Source of the DNA: CAYICL01 sp964361885 | Lineage (GTDB): Bacteria; Patescibacteriota; Microgenomatia; UBA1400; CG1-02-47-37 | Assembly: GCA_964361885.1 (NCBI GenBank) | Contig: CAYICL010000003.1 | Span: 1-48,295, forward strand | Reading direction: 5' to 3' | DNA: 48,295 nt | Shown: piece after piece, positions 29,989-37,831 of the stretch | Layout of the letters: each line of letters begins with the position of its first letter | How positions within the stretch are numbered: position 1 is the stretch's first letter | Translations under genes and position numbers: made by a program | The notes under the pieces: generated by a model | Told to the model about the DNA's origin: nothing | Databases searched by the model: none | What the model saw: the letters and a program-made list of their open reading frames with translations, nothing else

Positions 29989-31071
29989 TTAAAAAATTTT
30001 CGTCTTTAATCTATCTCCATAATAACAAATTAAGGTAAAATATTTATTAGCATAAAACCGATCCATCGCTTTTAACCGCCCCTGGGGCAATTCCCGGAAA
30101 TTAATTATTGTTTGCGGCTTTCTTTCTCCCTTAATCATGGCTAAAACCAACTGCCAGAACCTTTTGGCCGAATAGTCATGACTGCATGTCTGCCAGCCGT
30201 TTCTGGCAACTGCTTCTCTTTCCCTATCATGAACCAAATAGTATCTGATTTTTTCCAGCAAATCTTTTTTAGAAAAAAATGGCACATAATCAACTCCGGG
30301 AATAAATAACTTCGCCGTCTCCGGGCCGGCCTCTTCCAGTAGCATTGCCCCACAACCGGTAATCTCAAAACTCCTGGCTGGCATCACCGGCAACCAACCG
30401 GACCGGCTAAAATTTAAGCTTATTTTTGATCTTTGTAAAATCCCGGCATACTGCTTTACCGTTAAATGATCAGCCCTTTCCCCGCCTCCGGTGAACACTT
30501 TAACTCCCTTAGCTTTTAGATAGTTAATCATTTTGACTCTCTCCGGCTTTAATGAGCCGACAAAACTCACCTTTATGTCTCTTTTAATCTTTGGGTTAAA
30601 AAAAACTGCTCTATCCTTAGGTACCCAAAAATAAACATAAGGTTTATTGGTTTTAATCCCGTGTAAGGCAACGCTGGTAGCAGTATAAATATAAAAATCC
30701 ATTATGGAGACGAATTTTTGAGATAGTTTCACCTGTTCCGGTGATTGCAAATCTCCCCAAATCGAAAAAATCGACAACTTGAATTGCTGTTTCAAACTGG
30801 TTAAAGTCTGCCATTTAGGCAAGTGATCACTGCTTCCCGGCAATCCGTCCAGCACCAAACAAACAGCATTTGGTCTAAATTTTTGACACACTCGCAATAA
30901 TCCCTGATCCGCTCCCTGTCCGTAGCACCTAACATAATCATCAAAATGAAACGTATCTACTTGAGCTAAATTGGTTGTTTTTAATGACTGCCATAAATTG
31001 GTTTCCCACTCGGAAATCCCCAATGCCGGATTAGCTTCGCACCATTTATTTAAGACAAATAATATTTTCAG
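29989..31071 (-). CDS. CgeB-like glycosyltransferase, probable CTG start
   Basis: The reading frame continues upstream of the first canonical codon (TTG 31023) as KILFVLNKWCEANPALGISEW, the expected N-terminus of this family. A CTG at 31071-31069 gives LKILFVLNKW, overlaps the transketolase N-half stop (CTGA), and is preceded by AAGGAG with a 5-nt gap. I therefore place the start there (360 residues). Core motifs: RPNAVCLVLDGLPGSSDHLPKW, VSFVGSLKPERVKMINYLKAKG, YAGILQRSKISLNFSRSG, SFEITGCGAMLLEEAGPET and DREREAVARNGWQTCSHDYS. It is a GT-B fold, sister to 24974-26260. Confidence 0.83.
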   Translation of the reverse strand: MKILFVLNKWCEANPALGISEWETNLWQSLKTTNLAQVDTFHFDDYVRCYGQGADQGLLRVCQKFRPNAVCLVLDGLPGSSDHLPKWQTLTSLKQQFKLSIFSIWGDLQSPEQVKLSQKFVSIMDFYIYTATSVALHGIKTNKPYVYFWVPKDRAVFFNPKIKRDIKVSFVGSLKPERVKMINYLKAKGVKVFTGGGERADHLTVKQYAGILQRSKISLNFSRSGWLPVMPARSFEITGCGAMLLEEAGPETAKLFIPGVDYVPFFSKKDLLEKIRYYLVHDREREAVARNGWQTCSHDYSAKRFWQLVLAMIKGERKPQTIINFRELPQGRLKAMDRFYANKYFTLICYYGDRLKTKIF

Positions 31072-31808
31072 CTTAACTCCTTTAACATTAACTTCATTTC
31101 TTGCCGGTTTGGTGCCCGATGATGCCAGGCAGGATTGTTTTCCATCTCTTTGACTCCATAACCTTTAATGGTTTCTGCTATTATCGCCAATGGTTTATTA
31201 GACTGCTTTTTCAATGCTTTATATATCTCCTGATGATTATGACCATTAATTTTTTTTACTTCCCAACCGAAACTTTTGAATTTTTTCCCTAAATTCCCTA
31301 AAGCTAAAGCTCGGTCAGTGGAATGATTATAGTCCACCACGCAAACCAAATTATTTAAGCGGTGATGCGCTCCCAGCATTACCGCCTCCCAGATTGAACC
31401 TTCGTTAGCTTCGCCGTCGCCAATCAAGCAATAAACTTTATTTGGCTTTTTCTGAATCTTTAAACCCAAAGCCATGCCCACAGCCATGGGTAAGCCATGC
31501 CCCAGTGACCCTGTCGAAGCTTCCACTCCGGGGATTTGATTGCAATCAGGGTGACCGCCTAAATGACTTTTAAACGAGGCAAAATCATGAAGCCAGGTTT
31601 TAGGAAAAAGTCCTTTTTCCGCCAATACTGCATATAATCCTAAACTGGCATGACCTTTGCTTAAAACAAAATAATCTTTTTTTAACACCCGATCGTATAA
31701 CACCCACAAAATATCTAAAACAGAAAAAGCGCTGGCCACATGCCCTTCCTGTGCTTGGTAAGCCGCCCGGATAATCTCTTTTTTTAACCGATTAATAATT
31801 TTTGTCAT
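31068..31808 (-). CDS. Transketolase, N-terminal (thiamine diphosphate-binding) subunit
   Basis: 246 residues. Seen: AAYQAQEGHVASAFSVLDILWVLY, DYFVLSKGHASLGLYAVLAEKG, GHPDCNQIPGVEASTGSLGHGLPMAVGMALG and the ThDP/Mg motif CLIGDGEANEGSIWEAVMLG...VVDYNHST. Together with the C-half at 29106 it transfers a two-carbon ketol unit, or does a related DXS/branched-sugar reaction; the actual substrate is unknown. It is coupled to the TylF-like gene upstream by a 4-nt overlap and to the CgeB-like gene downstream. Confidence 0.95.
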   Translation of the reverse strand: MTKIINRLKKEIIRAAYQAQEGHVASAFSVLDILWVLYDRVLKKDYFVLSKGHASLGLYAVLAEKGLFPKTWLHDFASFKSHLGGHPDCNQIPGVEASTGSLGHGLPMAVGMALGLKIQKKPNKVYCLIGDGEANEGSIWEAVMLGAHHRLNNLVCVVDYNHSTDRALALGNLGKKFKSFGWEVKKINGHNHQEIYKALKKQSNKPLAIIAETIKGYGVKEMENNPAWHHRAPNRQEMKLMLKELS

Positions 31809-32359
31809 AACTTAGTTATCATACACTGGGATCCGGGCATTTTAATTAATGTTTCCTGTTTATTCTGAAAATATTCATCAAAAGCCTTAGCCACTCCTTT
31901 AGCAGGACCAAAATAATCATGAGAAACAATCACTCCTCCGCGATTCATTCGCGGGTAAAAAAATTCTAAACAGTCTTTAGTGCTTTTGTATGTATCAGCA
32001 TCTAAATGAACCAAAGAAAATTTTCTATTTTTTACACAATCGGCAGTCTTTGGAAACACCCCTTTATAATAATAAACGTTTTTATATTTTTTTAAATATT
32101 CCTTCACTTCAAAAAAAGATGCCGAATATAATCCTTTATATAAAAAACCCGGGTCTATCCGGTGATCAACTGACGGCAACCCTTTAAAAGTGTCAAACAA
32201 GTGAAGCGGCCTTGCGCCTTTTGCTAAACAAATTATTTTTGCCGACCTTCCTTTATATACACCGACTTCTGCTAAATCGCCTTTGATTTTCCCAATTGCT
32301 TTTACCAATAAAAACAAACGACAGGCTTCGCCAAATCCTAATAAACAATTTTTTCTCAT
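31805..32359 (-). CDS. TylF/MycF-type O-methyltransferase
   Basis: 184 residues. Signature segments: IKGDLAEVGVYKGRSAKIICLA (SAM-binding glycine loop with the family's EVGVxxG), RPLHLFDTFKGLPSVD, FSLVHLDADTYKSTKDCLEFFYPRM (the metal/sugar Asp residues) and GGVIVSHDYFGPAKGVAKAFDEYF. TylF-like enzymes O-methylate deoxysugars of macrolides and surface glycans. The VYKGRS here is native to the family's SAM loop and is not the palindromic insertion. It is bounded by 4-nt overlaps with the Wzt gene and the transketolase N-half gene. Confidence 0.9.
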   Translation of the reverse strand: MRKNCLLGFGEACRLFLLVKAIGKIKGDLAEVGVYKGRSAKIICLAKGARPLHLFDTFKGLPSVDHRIDPGFLYKGLYSASFFEVKEYLKKYKNVYYYKGVFPKTADCVKNRKFSLVHLDADTYKSTKDCLEFFYPRMNRGGVIVSHDYFGPAKGVAKAFDEYFQNKQETLIKMPGSQCMITKL

Positions 32360-33126
32360 GACCTTTTCTCTTTATACTTTTTTATAATAGTCCCTGCATT
32401 CCCAACAGCTTTTATCCTGCCTTTTTCCAATACCATCACTCTCTGGCAGTATTTTTTGATTAAATTTAAGTTATGGCTCACGATTATAATCGTCTTCCCT
32501 TGTAATCTCATCTGTCTCAATAATTCAAACACCTGCTCCTGAAACTGTCTGTCCACCACTGATAAAACTTCATCAATCACTAAAATATCAAAATCCACCT
32601 GCAGGGCCACTGCCAACCCTAAACGGATAAACATGCCGCTGGAATAATACTTGGCCGGAGTGTCGATAAACTGGCTAATCCCGGAAAACTCCACCATCTG
32701 ATTAAACTTCTGCCTGATTTCCCTGCGTTTCATTCCCAAAATCACTCCGTTTAAAAAAATATTTTCCCTGCCGGTTAATTCCGAATTAAAACCCGCCCCC
32801 AGCTCCAACAATGAACTTAATTTTCCCCGGATTAAAATTTCTCCACTGGTTGGATCGGTAATCCGGGACAACAGTTTTAAGATCGTGGACTTGCCGGCAC
32901 CGTTCGGGCCGATAATGCCGAAAATCTCCCCTTTTTTAACCTGAAAATTTATCCCCTTAAGCGCCCAAAAACTTTTCTTCAGCCGGCTGTTAAATATTAA
33001 ATTAACTATCGAATCGCGCAAAGTCAGATAAGACTCTTTTTCGCCGATTTTGTATCGCTTGCCTAAATTGGTTACTTTAATCGCTAAATTCCGATTCATC
33101 TTAATCATATTAAAGTTTATCGGCAA
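32356..33126 (-). CDS. wzt: Wzt-like polysaccharide ABC exporter ATPase
   Basis: 256 residues from the first ATG; ATGs at 33108 and 33099 (MIKMNRNLAIKV) are likely alternatives that avoid the 17-nt overlap with the permease. Walker A is GPNGAGKST. LSSLLELGAGFNSELTGRENIFLNG is typical of Wzt/TagH-type ATPases. YYSSGMFIRLGLAVAL is the ABC signature region, Walker B is ILVIDEVLSV, and the H-loop is VSHNLN. It lacks the C-terminal carbohydrate-recognition domain of long Wzt proteins. With the permease it exports the glycan or glycolipid made by this locus. Confidence 0.95.
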   Translation of the reverse strand: MPINFNMIKMNRNLAIKVTNLGKRYKIGEKESYLTLRDSIVNLIFNSRLKKSFWALKGINFQVKKGEIFGIIGPNGAGKSTILKLLSRITDPTSGEILIRGKLSSLLELGAGFNSELTGRENIFLNGVILGMKRREIRQKFNQMVEFSGISQFIDTPAKYYSSGMFIRLGLAVALQVDFDILVIDEVLSVVDRQFQEQVFELLRQMRLQGKTIIIVSHNLNLIKKYCQRVMVLEKGRIKAVGNAGTIIKKYKEKRS

Positions 33127-33925
33127 AATACCGCTCCACTGATTTAAAATAAATTAAGCCGGTCCCAAATATCAGGCAGCTCGCGCCCACACTATAAACC
33201 ACTAATCCCCAATCAATCGCTGACCCTAAAATCAGATTTCTGTGTAACTCAATCAAACCACTCATCGGGTTAAGTTTTAATATAAATCTATATTTCCCGA
33301 CCGTGCTTAACGGATAAATTACCGGTGTTATAAAAATCATCAGCTGGATAAAAAACGGCAAAGCGTAGCGGATATCCCGGTACTTAATATTCAAACTGGA
33401 CAGCCACAAACCAATGCCAGAAGCCAAAATCCAGGTCAAACCCCACACCAACGGCAGCAATATCCAAGTTAATCTTATCGCTAGCTGATAATAAATTGCC
33501 AGTCCGAAAATTACCAAGCCGGCAATTAAATAATCCAAACCCGGCGTTAATGTGCTGGTGAGTGGAATAAATACCCGTGGCAGATAAATCTTGCTGATCA
33601 GATAAACATTATCAATCATGCTGGTGCTGGCACCGCTGATGGCAGACGTAAAATAGGTCCACAAAATTAAACCTGAATAAGCAAAGACAGGGTAAGGCGT
33701 GTCTCCGGCCAAAACCCCGCTTATGCGGCTGAAAAAAATTGTAAACACAATCATGGTGAAAAGCGGCTGGATTATTGCCCATAATCCGCCGATTACCGTC
33801 TGCTTATACCTCACCTTAATATCCCGCTCAATCAATATCCATAGCAACTCTCGATACTCCCACAACTCTTTAAAATTAACTACTCCTAAACCTTTCGTTG
33901 GTTTAATTCGGGTAATCTTATCCAT
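33110..33925 (-). CDS. wzm: Wzm-like ABC-2 polysaccharide export permease
   Basis: 271 residues with about six transmembrane helices. Typical family segments: LLWILIERDIKVRYKQTVIGGLWAIIQPLFTMIVFTIFF, YSGLILWTYFTSAISGASTSM, LPFFIQLMIFITPVIYPLSTV and LNPMSGLIELHRNLILG. It is first in the long minus-strand operon running to about 23962. TATACT lies only 3 nt upstream of the ATG, pointing to leaderless initiation. Confidence 0.95.
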   Translation of the reverse strand: MDKITRIKPTKGLGVVNFKELWEYRELLWILIERDIKVRYKQTVIGGLWAIIQPLFTMIVFTIFFSRISGVLAGDTPYPVFAYSGLILWTYFTSAISGASTSMIDNVYLISKIYLPRVFIPLTSTLTPGLDYLIAGLVIFGLAIYYQLAIRLTWILLPLVWGLTWILASGIGLWLSSLNIKYRDIRYALPFFIQLMIFITPVIYPLSTVGKYRFILKLNPMSGLIELHRNLILGSAIDWGLVVYSVGASCLIFGTGLIYFKSVERYFADKL

Positions 33926-33928
33926 AAT

Positions 33929-33944
33929 AGTATATTATTATACT
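33929..33944. promoter_or_regulatory. Compact divergent promoter, wzm / GT2 gene
   Basis: TATACT on the - strand (33929-33934) is 3 nt before the ATG at 33925. TATACT on the + strand (33939-33944) is 4 nt before the ATG at 33949. Only 23 bp separate the start codons, so any -35 would overlap the opposite gene. Confidence 0.55.
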
Positions 33945-33948
33945 TTAG

Positions 33949-34683
33949 ATGTCTCAAAATAAACTAATCTCTGTTATTATTCCTTGTTTCCAGCAGGCAG
34001 CTACGATTGTCAAAGACCTGAAACGGATTCAATCGGTCTTAAGCCGGATTCGTTACCCTTTTGAAATGATCGTCGTGGTTGACGGCCGGCTCGATCGAAC
34101 TTTTCAAAAAGCCAAAACCCTTAGTTCTCCTCAACTCAAAGTCTATCTTATCAAAACTCACCAGGGTAAAGGTTATACTGTTCGCTTTGGTATGAGCAAA
34201 GCCAAAGGCGATTACATTGCTTTTTTAGATGCCGGCATGGAAATCGACCCTAACGGCATTTCCATGCTGCTTGAACATTTGGAGTGGTATAACGCCGATA
34301 TTATTGTCGGCTCTAAACGCCACCTGGCTTCAGTAGTCCGATATCCTTGGGACAGAAAAATTTTAAGCCTCGGCTATTATTGGCTTGTCCGGCTGCTTTT
34401 TGGCGTAAAAATCAAAGACACCCAACCGGGCATTAAAATCTTTAAGCGCCGGGTCTTGGAAAAAATCCTGCCTAAACTGGTGGTGAAAAACTATGCCTTT
34501 GATATTGAAATGCTGTCCGTGGCCCGCCGGAAAGGCTTCAAGCGCATTTACGAAGCCCCGATCAAACTTAAATACCGGTTCGGCTCAGTCACTAATGCCG
34601 CAACGTTAAACACCATCTGGCACATGCTTTATGACACCATCGCCGTCTTCTACCGCCTTAAAATTCTTAAATATTACGATTAA
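33949..34683 (+). CDS. Family 2 glycosyltransferase, dolichol-phosphate-mannose-synthase type
   Basis: 244 residues. ISVIIPCFQQAATIVKDLKRI, MIVVVDGRLDRTFQKAK, HQGKGYTVRFGMSKAKGDYIAFLDAGMEIDP (here DAG rather than DAD) and KDTQPGIKIFKRRVLEKILPKL identify the DPM1/undecaprenyl-phosphate glycosyltransferase-like group. No C-terminal transmembrane helices are present, so it is probably a peripheral protein. It may charge polyprenyl phosphate with a sugar; the substrate is unproven. It overlaps the next gene by 1 nt (TAATG). Confidence 0.88.
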   Translation: MSQNKLISVIIPCFQQAATIVKDLKRIQSVLSRIRYPFEMIVVVDGRLDRTFQKAKTLSSPQLKVYLIKTHQGKGYTVRFGMSKAKGDYIAFLDAGMEIDPNGISMLLEHLEWYNADIIVGSKRHLASVVRYPWDRKILSLGYYWLVRLLFGVKIKDTQPGIKIFKRRVLEKILPKLVVKNYAFDIEMLSVARRKGFKRIYEAPIKLKYRFGSVTNAATLNTIWHMLYDTIAVFYRLKILKYYD

Positions 34684-35546
34684 TGAAGTTCTCCGTTATC
34701 ATCCCTTGTAAAACTAAGGCCGACCTCTGCCCCGAACTGATTCCGGCTTTAAAATCTCAAACTTTCAAAGACTTTGAAACTATCATTGTTATTGACCGTC
34801 TTTGCGCAGGCTTGCCGGCTGCAAAACGCGATTGGGGGGCAAACCGCAGTCATGGCCAAATTTTGGCTTTTATTGACTCTGATGCCTACCCTGACCAACA
34901 CTGGCTGGAAAACGCCAATGCTCACTTTAAATCTCCTGTTACCGCGGCTGTTTGCGGTCCTGGCCTAACTCCTCCCACTGACTCTCAAACCCAACAGCTT
35001 TCCGGTTTAGTTTGGTCGACCTGGCTCGGTGCCGGCGGCGCCGGTACTTTTAGAAACCTAAAAGCTAAACCCCGTCTGGTTGATGACTATCCCAGTTTTA
35101 ACCTTCTGGTTTTAAAAAAAGACTTTAACCAAGTTAACGGTTTTAACACCCGTTACTGGCCCGGCGAAGACACCAAGCTCTGCCATGACTTAGTCTATAT
35201 CTTAAAAAAACAAATTCTTTATCATCCCCAAATCATGGTTTATCACCACCGCCGGCCGGTTTTTATCTCTCATCTTAAACAAATCTCCGCTTACGGTCTT
35301 CACCGCGGGTTTTTTGTTAAAATCCTACCCAAAACTTCTTTAAAACCCGGCTATTTTATTCCCCTGCTTTTTCTCTTTGGTTTAATCATCTTGCCTTCTT
35401 TAACTCTTCCTCCTTACCTGCTTCTCCTTATCATTACCGGCCTGATTCACCGCTCTTTACTTTTAATCCCGGCTATCTTTCTGACTCACCTGACTTACGC
35501 CGTGATGTTTTTAAAAGGCTTACTCACTCCCTACCTCAAAAACTAA
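34683..35546 (+). CDS. Family 2 glycosyltransferase with C-terminal membrane helices
   Basis: 287 residues. KFSVIIPCKTKADLCPELIPALKSQTF, GANRSHGQILAFIDSDAYPDQHWLENA (DSD metal site) and NTRYWPGEDTKLCHDLVYILKKQ (GED catalytic-base motif) define a GT-A domain. Two or three helices follow at the C-terminus (FIPLLFLFGLIILPSL, LLLIITGLIHRSLLLIPAIF). The stop codon ends at 35546, and the left RAYT-flanking palindrome starts at the very next base. Confidence 0.9.
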   Translation: MKFSVIIPCKTKADLCPELIPALKSQTFKDFETIIVIDRLCAGLPAAKRDWGANRSHGQILAFIDSDAYPDQHWLENANAHFKSPVTAAVCGPGLTPPTDSQTQQLSGLVWSTWLGAGGAGTFRNLKAKPRLVDDYPSFNLLVLKKDFNQVNGFNTRYWPGEDTKLCHDLVYILKKQILYHPQIMVYHHRRPVFISHLKQISAYGLHRGFFVKILPKTSLKPGYFIPLLFLFGLIILPSLTLPPYLLLLIITGLIHRSLLLIPAIFLTHLTYAVMFLKGLLTPYLKN

Positions 35547-35573
35547 GTTTACAAAGGACGGACCCTTGTAAAC
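35547..35573 (+). repeat. Family A palindrome, left flank of the RAYT gene
   Basis: GTTTACAAAGG, loop ACGGA, CCCTTGTAAAC. It is identical to the copy at 36262-36288, including a T-to-C change not seen in the copies inside genes. It abuts the stop codon of the upstream gene. Confidence 0.9.
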
Positions 35574-35577
35574 TATG

Positions 35578-35583
35578 TATAAT
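35578..35583 (+). promoter_or_regulatory. -10 element of the RAYT gene
   Basis: TATAAT ending 6 nt before the ATG at 35590, and starting 4 nt after the palindrome ends. With the usual 6-7-nt spacing, transcription would begin at or next to that ATG. Confidence 0.5.
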
Positions 35584-35589
35584 ACAAAT

Positions 35590-36258
35590 ATGCCTGCCAA
35601 AAATATTATCAAAACCTATATTCAAAACGGTTATTATCACCTTTATAATCGCGGAGTCAACAAACGAAACATCTTTAAAAATCAGCAAGATTACGGTGTT
35701 TTTCTTGGCTACTTGAAACAATATCTCTCCCCAAATGATAAAAATCCTTGTTTAAGAAACATCACTGTTAAAAACAAAGTTTATAAAATTCTGACTCCCC
35801 CATGTAAAAACTATCATCATGATATCAAACTCCTGGCTTACTGTTTAATGCCTAATCATTTTCATTTATTAATTAAACAATTTTCCGAAAGAGGCATTGC
35901 CTCACTGATGAAATCTCTCGGCACCCGCTACACCATGTACTTTAACAAACGTTACCAACGCACCGGTCCTTTATTCCAAAGCCGTTATAAGGCCGTTTTA
36001 ATTGATAACGAAAACCAGCTGCTTCATCTCTCCCGCTATATTCATCTTAATCCCCTACCCAAAAACCCAACTCAACCCTCTAGTTATCCTAATTATCTTG
36101 GTCTAAACCATGCCACTTGGATTCAGCCCCAAGAAATCCTTACTTTCTTTAAAACCGCCCGCAAAACCAATCTGAATGATATTAGTTCATATCAAAGTTT
36201 TATTGAAGACTATTCTGAACCGCCTAAAACATTTTTAGAAAACCTTACCCTTGATTAG
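35590..36258 (+). CDS. REP-associated tyrosine transposase (RAYT, Y1/IS200-like HUH family)
   Basis: About 222 residues from the ATG at 35590 (MPAKNIIKTYIQNGYYHLYNRG); an ATG at 35575 would place the start inside the promoter. The N-terminal YYHLYNRGVNKRNIF is typical of RAYT/TnpA_REP proteins. The HUH motif is LMPNHFHLLIK (His90, His92), and the catalytic Tyr lies in SRYIHLNPLP (~Tyr150). LFQSRYKAVLID is also characteristic. Such enzymes cut and join single-stranded DNA at REP hairpins. The gene is bracketed by two identical family A palindromes, 16 nt upstream of this ATG and 3 nt after the stop, so the element and its probable enzyme form one unit. No terminal structures of a full IS200 are seen beyond these. 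Confidence 0.93.
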   Translation: MPAKNIIKTYIQNGYYHLYNRGVNKRNIFKNQQDYGVFLGYLKQYLSPNDKNPCLRNITVKNKVYKILTPPCKNYHHDIKLLAYCLMPNHFHLLIKQFSERGIASLMKSLGTRYTMYFNKRYQRTGPLFQSRYKAVLIDNENQLLHLSRYIHLNPLPKNPTQPSSYPNYLGLNHATWIQPQEILTFFKTARKTNLNDISSYQSFIEDYSEPPKTFLENLTLD

Positions 36259-36261
36259 ATT

Positions 36262-36288
36262 GTTTACAAAGGACGGACCCTTGTAAAC
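36262..36288 (+). repeat. Family A palindrome, right flank of the RAYT gene
   Basis: GTTTACAAAGG, loop ACGGA, CCCTTGTAAAC. It begins 3 nt after the RAYT stop. Its last base is part of the stop codon of the convergent gene at 36288. Confidence 0.9.
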
Positions 36289-37826
36289 TATAACTCCTGC
36301 TCGACCCGCTTCACCGCCTCGATTAACTTTTGATCCTCGGGGACAATTCCTAATGCCTTTTTAAACTCCGCCAATGCCGTTTGTTTATCACCTTTTTGAT
36401 AATAAATTGATCCTAACTGCTGATGTGACTGCCATAAACTCGGCTTAAACTTTAAAGCTTTCGTGTACCACTCTATTGCTTCGTCTAATTTTCCTTCCTG
36501 AAAATAAGTATTGGCTAAATTATGCATGGCATCCGCATAATTCTGGTTCAAACTAATTGCCTGCATAAAATGCCACTCTGCCTGCTTTAAATCCCCTCTT
36601 CTGCCATACAAATCCCCCAGATTGTTATGGTTTTGAGGGCTGGTTGGCGATGTCCGTTCTGCCGACAGCCATAAAACATCCTGATTTTGCCAATTACTAT
36701 TCCTCACCAAAGTCCTGATTATTAACAAACATACCAATAAAGTAATTACCGCCCAGCCAGCTTCTGTCTGCTTTGGTCTTTGGCTGAAACTAACCAACCC
36801 CCAAGCTGTCAAAACAAAAACGCCGATCGCCCCAAAATACACATACCTCTCTGCCACAATCCAGGCCACACCCAAAGGGAGTAATGTCGGGCTTAAACCG
36901 ATCACCAGCCAGGCTAAGAAAAACCCGGCTATGCCAAACTTGGCCTTACCTTTAAACCCCAGCCATAACAGCCCAGCGCTGACCAGAAAATAGATTATTG
37001 TTATTCCGGCCATCAGCCAGAATATTTCTTGAGTAATATTTAACTCCGAGTGGTACAAAGTCAACTTATCCGGCCAAAAAATTAATGAAAGATAATTAGC
37101 GATGGCTACCGGAATCTGAATCAATGGGTTAATCTTGGATCCGCCGCCGCCGGTGAACTCGGCTTCTAAATAACTTAATCTCGCTCCCACTTTTAAAAGA
37201 TTAATCGCCAGCCATAAGCCGCTTAAGCCAATGTATGGAACCAGATCTCCCCACCGTCCCCGTTTCTTCTCAATTACCAACCGGTAAACGAGTAAAATTC
37301 CCGGCAGTATTACCGCTTTTTCCGAATACTGTAAGGCTCCTAAGAAAAGTAAAATAGATGTTCCGTACTTCCACCAGCTGTCTTTGGCTTTAATGTAGAA
37401 AATTAAGCTCCAGATTAACAAAGCCGTATACCAGCTGTAACCTCCGCCCGATATCCAGGTAACTGACTCAATCATGATCGGATGCACTGCCACCAATACC
37501 GCTGCCACAGTCCCCACTGTCCGGTTAATTAGCCACCCCCCTAAAATCATTACTCCCACCGCCGTCATCAAATGCACCAAGATATTCACCAGTCTGAATG
37601 GCCAGGGTACAATCCCAAACCCATTGGCAATAATAAAATATATCAGTCTGTTTAAAACAATCGTCGGGTTTTTCACTACCCAGTCAAACTTAACAATCTC
37701 CGGATTATTGACAATCCCGTAAATGTCATCGGATACAAACGCATTGTCCAAAGTCCCTAAGTAGGCTATCCCTACTAAACCTGCCAATAAGCCTAATCTC
37801 CATTTATTTTGCTTAATCCAATCCAT
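36288..37826 (-). CDS. TMTC-like polytopic membrane protein with C-terminal TPR repeats
   Basis: Chosen start 37826 (MDWIKQNKWRLGL), just after the upstream gene's stop; an ATG at 37856 would overlap that gene. About 512 residues. Roughly 9-11 transmembrane helices occupy 1-360. The first loop FVSDDIYGIVNNPEI carries an Asp-Asp pair like GT-C enzymes (PMT/ArnT). Residues ~395-512 hold three or more TPR units (NNLGDLYGRRGDLKQAEWHFMQA, HNLANTYFQEGKLDEAIEWY, HQQLGSIYYQKGDKQTALAEF). This layout matches TMTC-like GT-C O-mannosyltransferases; the activity is inferred. Its 3' end abuts the right RAYT palindrome. Confidence 0.82.
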   Translation of the reverse strand: MDWIKQNKWRLGLLAGLVGIAYLGTLDNAFVSDDIYGIVNNPEIVKFDWVVKNPTIVLNRLIYFIIANGFGIVPWPFRLVNILVHLMTAVGVMILGGWLINRTVGTVAAVLVAVHPIMIESVTWISGGGYSWYTALLIWSLIFYIKAKDSWWKYGTSILLFLGALQYSEKAVILPGILLVYRLVIEKKRGRWGDLVPYIGLSGLWLAINLLKVGARLSYLEAEFTGGGGSKINPLIQIPVAIANYLSLIFWPDKLTLYHSELNITQEIFWLMAGITIIYFLVSAGLLWLGFKGKAKFGIAGFFLAWLVIGLSPTLLPLGVAWIVAERYVYFGAIGVFVLTAWGLVSFSQRPKQTEAGWAVITLLVCLLIIRTLVRNSNWQNQDVLWLSAERTSPTSPQNHNNLGDLYGRRGDLKQAEWHFMQAISLNQNYADAMHNLANTYFQEGKLDEAIEWYTKALKFKPSLWQSHQQLGSIYYQKGDKQTALAEFKKALGIVPEDQKLIEAVKRVEQEL

Positions 37827-37831
37827 ATTTT

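Larger units (their letters stand above)
35547..36288. mobile_element. RAYT gene bracketed by two identical direct-oriented palindromes
   Basis: A 742-bp unit: palindrome, promoter, RAYT gene, palindrome. Both palindromes have the same orientation and the same variant base. The unit fits exactly between the stop codon of the + strand GT2 gene and the stop codon of the - strand TMTC-like gene, sharing one base with the latter. This looks like an insertion into an intergenic junction that left both genes intact. Confidence 0.7.

Noticed and set aside
31805..32359. VYKGRS in the TylF-like methyltransferase as another family A insertion
   Set aside because: It is part of the native SAM-binding loop (EVGVYKGRS) of the family, and the DNA there has no palindrome.
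35590..36258. An active IS200/IS605 insertion sequence
   Set aside because: No TnpB and no IS200-type left/right end structures other than the palindromes. The protein motifs fit the domesticated RAYT group better.
35547..36288. The RAYT-flanking palindromes as Rho-independent terminators of the flanking genes
   Set aside because: They abut stop codons but lack a T-tract, and the same hairpin occurs inside translated genes, where termination would be harmful. A weak effect cannot be excluded.
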